This document shows, piece after piece, positions 60,280 through 64,000 of a stretch of DNA of 64,000 nucleotides. Position 1 is the stretch's first letter, and every line of letters begins with the position of its first letter. Source of the stretch: Mycolicibacterium setense (GTDB lineage: Bacteria; Actinomycetota; Actinomycetes; Mycobacteriales; Mycobacteriaceae); NCBI RefSeq assembly GCF_000805385.1, contig NZ_JTJW01000007.1, forward strand, positions 124,001-188,000, in the 5' to 3' direction. The notes beneath the pieces are model-generated. The model saw only the letters and a list, made by a program, of their open reading frames with translations. It did not search any database and was not told the origin of the DNA. A program made the position numbers and the translations under genes.

Positions 60280-61166
60280 TCGGCGTGGTTGTTCGACGGT
60301 GACCAGCGCTGCGGGTCGATACGGCCCTCGTAGAGTGGCAGCGGGATCGGGCGGTCGGAGGGGCCGAATTGTTCCCACATCCGGTTGGTCCCCGCGGTGC
60401 CCCGCTGACGTACGGCGGCGACGTCGCCGAAGTCGATGTGCTGACAGAGCACGCCGGGCGTAGCGTCCGAGCTCTCCTGCAGCACAGCACCTTCGGGGTC
60501 GACGATGATGCTGCGGCCTTTTCCGATCGGACCGGCGCAGTTGACACTCACCGTGAATACCTGATTGACAATCGAATTGGCGCGTGCCAGCACCAACTCC
60601 TGGCCGCGGTCCTCGGAAGTGGTCTTGACGAGGTTCACGATCACGTCCGCGCCCATCCAGGCCAGATGGCGGCTCACCTCGGGGAACCAGGCGTCATAGC
60701 AGATGGACAGCCCGAGTCGGCCCACGTCGGGAATGTCCACGGTGACGAATCGGCTTCCGGGCGTGTACTTTTCGAACGGTCGCCAGGGGAAGATCTTGCG
60801 GTAAGACGCCACGAGGCGCCCATCGGGGGCAAAAACCGGCGCGGTGTTGAAGAATTCGCCGTCGCTCCCCCGCTCGCAGACCGATCCGGGGATCAGCCAG
60901 GCATCGGCATCCCGGGCTGCTTGACCGAGGGCGGCCATGAGCGGGCCGTCGAGCGGTTCGGCCGCGGCAGCCAGCGCGTCGGCATCGTCGGTGCCGAACA
61001 AGTGGATCTCCGGGTACACGATCAACGCCGGGCCCGGCACCGTCGAGCGCACCCGAAGTACGTCGGCCGCGAATTGCGCGACGGTGTCCCGACGGCCGAA
61101 TACCGGCAGGCCGGCCACGTCCAGCGGTGCCGCCTGGACGGCAGCCACCGTGATCGATCCGGGCAC
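60276..61166 (-). CDS. Carbon-nitrogen hydrolase (nitrilase superfamily)
   Basis: This 296-residue cytoplasmic hydrolase of the nitrilase/amidase superfamily has the catalytic triad Glu53 (YPEIHLF), Lys124 (YRKIFPW) and Cys156 (ICYDAWFPE). The layout fits an amidase or carbamoyl hydrolase acting on small amides. GTG 61164-61166 is the start, preceded by GGAGG. The permease gene follows with an ATGA overlap. The divergent GntR regulator across about 100 bases likely controls the pair, suggesting a catabolic route for an amide-type nitrogen or carbon source. Confidence 0.92.
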   Translation of the reverse strand: MPGSITVAAVQAAPLDVAGLPVFGRRDTVAQFAADVLRVRSTVPGPALIVYPEIHLFGTDDADALAAAAEPLDGPLMAALGQAARDADAWLIPGSVCERGSDGEFFNTAPVFAPDGRLVASYRKIFPWRPFEKYTPGSRFVTVDIPDVGRLGLSICYDAWFPEVSRHLAWMGADVIVNLVKTTSEDRGQELVLARANSIVNQVFTVSVNCAGPIGKGRSIIVDPEGAVLQESSDATPGVLCQHIDFGDVAAVRQRGTAGTNRMWEQFGPSDRPIPLPLYEGRIDPQRWSPSNNHAE

Positions 61167-61181
61167 CGGAAACCTCCGAAG

Positions 61182-61233
61182 AATTAATCACTCAGAATGA
61201 GCGAAATTAATCAGATATTAGTTCAGCATGAAC
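61182..61233. promoter_or_regulatory. AT-rich divergent control region with repeats
   Basis: In a GC-rich genome this stretch is strikingly AT-rich. It holds a direct repeat AATTAATCA (61182-61190 and 61205-61213), an inverted CTCAGAATGAG (61191-61201) and an inverted GTTCAGCATGAAC (61221-61233), all between the divergent nitrilase and GntR genes. These are likely promoter and GntR-binding elements. Confidence 0.55.
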
Positions 61234-61265
61234 AAATAAGGCAACAGCTGCCGTACCCTGGTGCC

Positions 61266-62027
61266 ATGACTTCGCAGGTCAGTGATGCGCACCCGGCGCT
61301 GAGTGCGCCCGCGGTCGCCGGCATCACCCGCCTCAGCGCGGCCGACACGGTGCGAGCCCGGCTCGAACTCGCGATGGAGCTGGACCTCATGTCCGGCGGA
61401 GAACGGCTACCGGCCGAATCCGACATCGCCGAGGCACTCGACGTCAGCGTCGCCACCGTTCGCCGGGCCCTGCAGACCATGGCCGACGAGGGGCTGGTGG
61501 TCCGCCGCCGCGGCCGAGCGGGCGGCACATTCGTCGCCCGCAGCGGTGCCCGAGTCGCTCCGGGCGGCGATCGCCCATCGGCCACGTTCCGCGCGGATGC
61601 TGCGGAAGTTCACCGCCTCATCGACCTGCGCGCGCTGGCCGAGGACGCCCTCAGCGCCGCAGCAGCGCAGGCCGCCACCGACGAGCAACTCAACACGCTT
61701 GATGCGATCGTCGCCGAGGCAGCCTCGAGCGCCGACTGGACGGGCTTCCACAGCGCCGATCAGCGATTCCACGAGTCAGTCGCTGCGGCAAGCGGTCTCG
61801 CCTGGGCGAACAACACCTACTGCGACGTGCTGCACCGGCTCTACCGCTACTACATCCCGTACCCGATCAGCTATCTACACGAATCCAACCGTGAGCACGC
61901 TCAGTTGGTCGAGGCCCTGCGCCGGCGCGACAGCCGGGCGGCAGCCGAGATTGCCCGCAATCACGTGCTGTCGCTGCACAAGACCATGTACGTCGGTTTG
62001 CCGCAGCCCACCACCGGAACCGGTTAG
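61266..62027 (+). CDS. GntR-family (FadR-type) regulator
   Basis: This regulator of about 253 residues has an N-terminal winged helix (ADTVRARLELAMELDL...ERLPAESDIAEALDVSVATVRRALQTMADEGLVVRRRGRAGG) and an all-helical FadR-type C-terminal domain with DLRALAEDALSAAAAQA and HESVAAASGL. I chose the ATG at 61266, because the longer reading from 61197 runs through the AT-rich control region. It converges with the TauE gene by four bases. It probably regulates the divergent nitrilase-permease operon. Confidence 0.85.
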   Translation: MTSQVSDAHPALSAPAVAGITRLSAADTVRARLELAMELDLMSGGERLPAESDIAEALDVSVATVRRALQTMADEGLVVRRRGRAGGTFVARSGARVAPGGDRPSATFRADAAEVHRLIDLRALAEDALSAAAAQAATDEQLNTLDAIVAEAASSADWTGFHSADQRFHESVAAASGLAWANNTYCDVLHRLYRYYIPYPISYLHESNREHAQLVEALRRRDSRAAAEIARNHVLSLHKTMYVGLPQPTTGTG

Positions 62028-62941
62028 GCCCGTGCCGCAGGCTCCTTTGACGCCGTGACGACCGGCTCCTCGACGTCTTGCGGCGCCCGCGAGGTCTGCC
62101 AGGCACGGACCACCAGTGCGGCCCACCCCGCCACGATGATCGTGTAGATGCCGGTCGACCACGGCCAGTGGATACCGAAGTAGTGCACGAGTTTCTGGCT
62201 GTTGGTCAGCAGGATGACGCCGCCGACTGCCGTTCCGAGCAAGCCCGGATTGACCCGGCTGACCAGCCAGGCCGCGACGGGGGCGGCAATCACGCCGCCG
62301 ACCATGAGCCCGAGTACCACGGGCCAGTTCTCCAGGAATTGCTGACGGAGCCCGATCAGGAAGCCGACCGAAGCCGACACCGACACCAGGAACTCCGAGG
62401 CACTCACCGAACCGATCACGGTTCGCGGGGCGGTCTTGCCCTGCGACAGCAGGGTGCTGGTGGTCACCGGACCCCAGCCGCCACCGCCCGAAGCGTCGAT
62501 GAACCCGCCGAACAAACCCAGTGGGGCAAGGAATTTCGCGCTGTGACTGGTGCCGTGCTCCCCCAGGCTCAACGGCTTGCCCAACGAGAAGCGCAACAGC
62601 ACATACAGCCCGATGCCCAGCAGGATCGCCGCCATGAGCGGAGCGGCGGACGCCGTCGACAGCGACGAGAGCACCGTGGCGCCCACGAAGGCACCCGCGG
62701 CGCCGGGGAGGCCGAGCTTGGCCACCAACGGCCAATCGATGTTCTTGAAGCGCCAGTGCGACACCGCCGACGCCAGCGTCGTCCCCACCTCGGCCAGGTG
62801 CACCGCCGCACTGGCCTGCGCGGACGCCACCCCACTGAGCACCAACAGGGTCGAGGCGGTGACACCGAAGGCCATCCCGAGCGCACCGTCGACGAGCTGG
62901 GCACCGACGCCGACGAGCGTGAAGATGAGGAGCGAACGCAT
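62024..62941 (-). CDS. TauE/SafE-family anion exporter, copy 1
   Basis: This 305-residue membrane protein of the TauE/SafE family exports sulfur-containing organic or inorganic anions such as sulfite. Eight predicted helices include GVGAQLVDGALGMAFGVTA at the start and the conserved GFIDASGGGGWGPV repeat in the middle (near residue 155). The ATG at 62941 begins MRSLLIFTLVGVGAQ. The 3' end overlaps gntR. A possible 36-residue leader ORF lies upstream. It is not closely similar to the second TauE gene, which follows the same family outline. Confidence 0.87.
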   Translation of the reverse strand: MRSLLIFTLVGVGAQLVDGALGMAFGVTASTLLVLSGVASAQASAAVHLAEVGTTLASAVSHWRFKNIDWPLVAKLGLPGAAGAFVGATVLSSLSTASAAPLMAAILLGIGLYVLLRFSLGKPLSLGEHGTSHSAKFLAPLGLFGGFIDASGGGGWGPVTTSTLLSQGKTAPRTVIGSVSASEFLVSVSASVGFLIGLRQQFLENWPVVLGLMVGGVIAAPVAAWLVSRVNPGLLGTAVGGVILLTNSQKLVHYFGIHWPWSTGIYTIIVAGWAALVVRAWQTSRAPQDVEEPVVTASKEPAARA

Positions 62942-62998
62942 GGGTTCGGCTGCTTTCGATCATGGTCGCCGTGCGACCTGACGGATGACGGGCGCGGG

Positions 62999-63109
62999 TC
63001 AGATGCGCGCGCGACACCATTCGTCGAAAGCCATCAACCGGCGCGACGGCCAGAACGGCTCCAGAGCAGCGAGGGCAGACGGTGCGGTGCGGTATGCGCG
63101 TTCAGCCAC
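62999..63109 (-). CDS. Putative 36-residue small ORF upstream of the TauE gene
   Basis: A GTG at 63107-63109 with a strong purine-rich site (GAGGGAAAGGG) upstream opens a 36-residue reading frame (MAERAYRTAPSALAALEPF to EWCRARI) that ends 57 bases before the TauE start. It has no membrane segment and one cysteine. It could be a leader peptide controlling the exporter or a small protein. Support is position and ribosome site only. Confidence 0.45.
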   Translation of the reverse strand: MAERAYRTAPSALAALEPFWPSRRLMAFDEWCRARI

Positions 63110-63181
63110 CGGTCGCCCTTTCCCTCGTCATTAGACAGACTGAGCAAGCCTACAAGAGCCTCACGGGGTGGCACCGATGGG

Positions 63182-63964
63182 CTACACCGTCAACAACCGG
63201 TACAGCCCGATCAGACCGACCACCACGATGACGGCGCGCAGCGCATTGGGCGACAGCCGCCGGCCGTAGTGGGCCCCGAGGAAGCCGCCGATCAACGAAC
63301 CGACCGCGATCAGTCCCGCCGCTTCCCAGCTGATCCGGTCGAAAGCGACGATGGTGTAGGCGAGCGCCGCCACGATGTTGACCAACAGCGACAACAGGTT
63401 CTTGGCGGCGTTCATGCGCTGCATCGACTCGGGCAGCAGCGCACCCATCACCGCGATCAGGAGGATCCCCTGGGCTGCGGTGAAGTATCCGCCGTAGACA
63501 CCGACGGCGAACGTGCCGAACACCAGGATCGCCAACCGGCCCGAGCTCAGATGGTCGACAGATTGACCCGAGTCCTCGGCGCGCTGCCGCGCCCACGCCT
63601 GGATTCGCGGCCCGACGACCACCAGCACCAACGCCAGGATCAGCAGAACGGGCACCACCGTGACGAATACTTTTTCCGGCAGGTGCAGCAGCAACCACGA
63701 CCCCAGCCCGGCGCCGATCAGCGATCCGGGAATCTGCCACCGCAGCCGCTTCCACTGGCCGCGCAGTTCACGGCGATAGCCCCAGGTGCCCGAAATTCCG
63801 CCGGCGACCAGTCCGACGGCATTGGACATGGTCGCGGTGACCGGTGGATAGCCGAGCGCCACCAACGTAGGGAAGGTGATCAGCGTGCCAGACCCGACGA
63901 TGGCGTTGATCGCGCCGGCGCCGACACCGGCCAGCGCGATGAGAATCATGTGGGTGACAGACAC
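63182..63964 (-). CDS. TauE/SafE-family anion exporter, copy 2
   Basis: This 260-residue protein of the TauE/SafE family has around eight helices. The first repeat starts LIALAGVGAGAINAIVGSGTLITFPTLVALGYPPVTATMSNAVGLVAG, the typical N-terminal motif, and the second contains GVYGGYFTAAQGILLIAVMG. The start is taken as GTG 63962-63964 (VSVTHMILIAL); an earlier GTG three codons upstream is an alternative. It is separated from copy 1 by about 240 bases containing the small ORF. The transported anion is unknown. Confidence 0.85.
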   Translation of the reverse strand: MSVTHMILIALAGVGAGAINAIVGSGTLITFPTLVALGYPPVTATMSNAVGLVAGGISGTWGYRRELRGQWKRLRWQIPGSLIGAGLGSWLLLHLPEKVFVTVVPVLLILALVLVVVGPRIQAWARQRAEDSGQSVDHLSSGRLAILVFGTFAVGVYGGYFTAAQGILLIAVMGALLPESMQRMNAAKNLLSLLVNIVAALAYTIVAFDRISWEAAGLIAVGSLIGGFLGAHYGRRLSPNALRAVIVVVGLIGLYRLLTV

Positions 63965-64000
63965 TCGGGCCACCCTACCCAGGCGATTTGTGTGCGTTCA

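Noticed and set aside
58874..60547. 557-residue minus-strand frame overlapping the permease
   Set aside because: It is another frame of the same strand; the APC permease frame has the membrane helices and motifs.

Overview
The window is GC-rich actinobacterial chromosome and almost certainly a rapidly growing mycobacterium (Mycolicibacterium type). The first 15.6 kb keeps the gene order of the M. tuberculosis block Rv1828 down to Rv1814: MerR regulator, GarA, GcvH, DUF881, small basic protein, DUF881, PgsA2, SecA2, BacA-type ABC transporter, KSTD-like flavoprotein, secreted serine protease and Erg3-like sterol desaturase. MalQ (Rv1781c type) and an Rv1780-like gene follow within 13 kb. No ESX-5 genes lie between them, as expected of fast growers, which lack ESX-5. 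No phage, IS, CRISPR or plasmid genes were seen.

Layout. 1-6.9 kb: a tight minus-strand operon from secA2 through pgsA2, two DUF881 genes, sbp, gcvH and garA to a MerR gene cut by the window edge. 7.0-10.9 kb: two tandem BacA/Rv1819c-type ABC transporters. 10.9-15.6 kb: a flavoprotein and VOC pair behind a perfect KstR-type operator, a secreted trypsin-like protease, a lectin-LysM protein and a sterol-desaturase-like enzyme. 15.7-20.8 kb: esterase, a two-gene SMR exporter, an MFS transporter and an SDR-TetR pair. 21-30.6 kb: MalQ, several small secreted proteins, a di-iron-like hydrolase with a PDR-type reductase, NUDIX, SGNH lipase and conserved hypotheticals.

30.7-37.2 kb is catabolic: a FadD, then SRPBCC, P450 and mycofactocin-type SDR genes facing a TetR and an acyl-CoA ligase across a perfect 18-bp palindrome. 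37.6-40.5 kb is an unusual three-gene unit built around a divergent DyP-type peroxidase. 40.5-48.6 kb holds a DUF7159 protein, an SDR/SnoaL pair, an MFS transporter, isocitrate lyase 2 and a DUF222-HNH gene with two DnaA-box-like sites upstream. 48.7-56.7 kb has a membrane acyltransferase, two paralogous secreted M15-like proteins, an MpaB-family oxygenase facing its TetR over another 18-bp palindrome, a 56-residue acidic protein, an amine oxidase and a two-gene membrane/FlgT-like unit. 56.7-64 kb has a sulfatase, tRNA-Pro(GGG), an amino-acid permease and nitrilase operon facing a GntR regulator, and two TauE/SafE exporters.

The themes are cell-envelope and secretion functions in the conserved block, and lipid/sterol and other small-molecule catabolism, each under its own local regulator, in the accessory part. 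Functional calls rest on motifs and family resemblance read by eye; no database search was possible.
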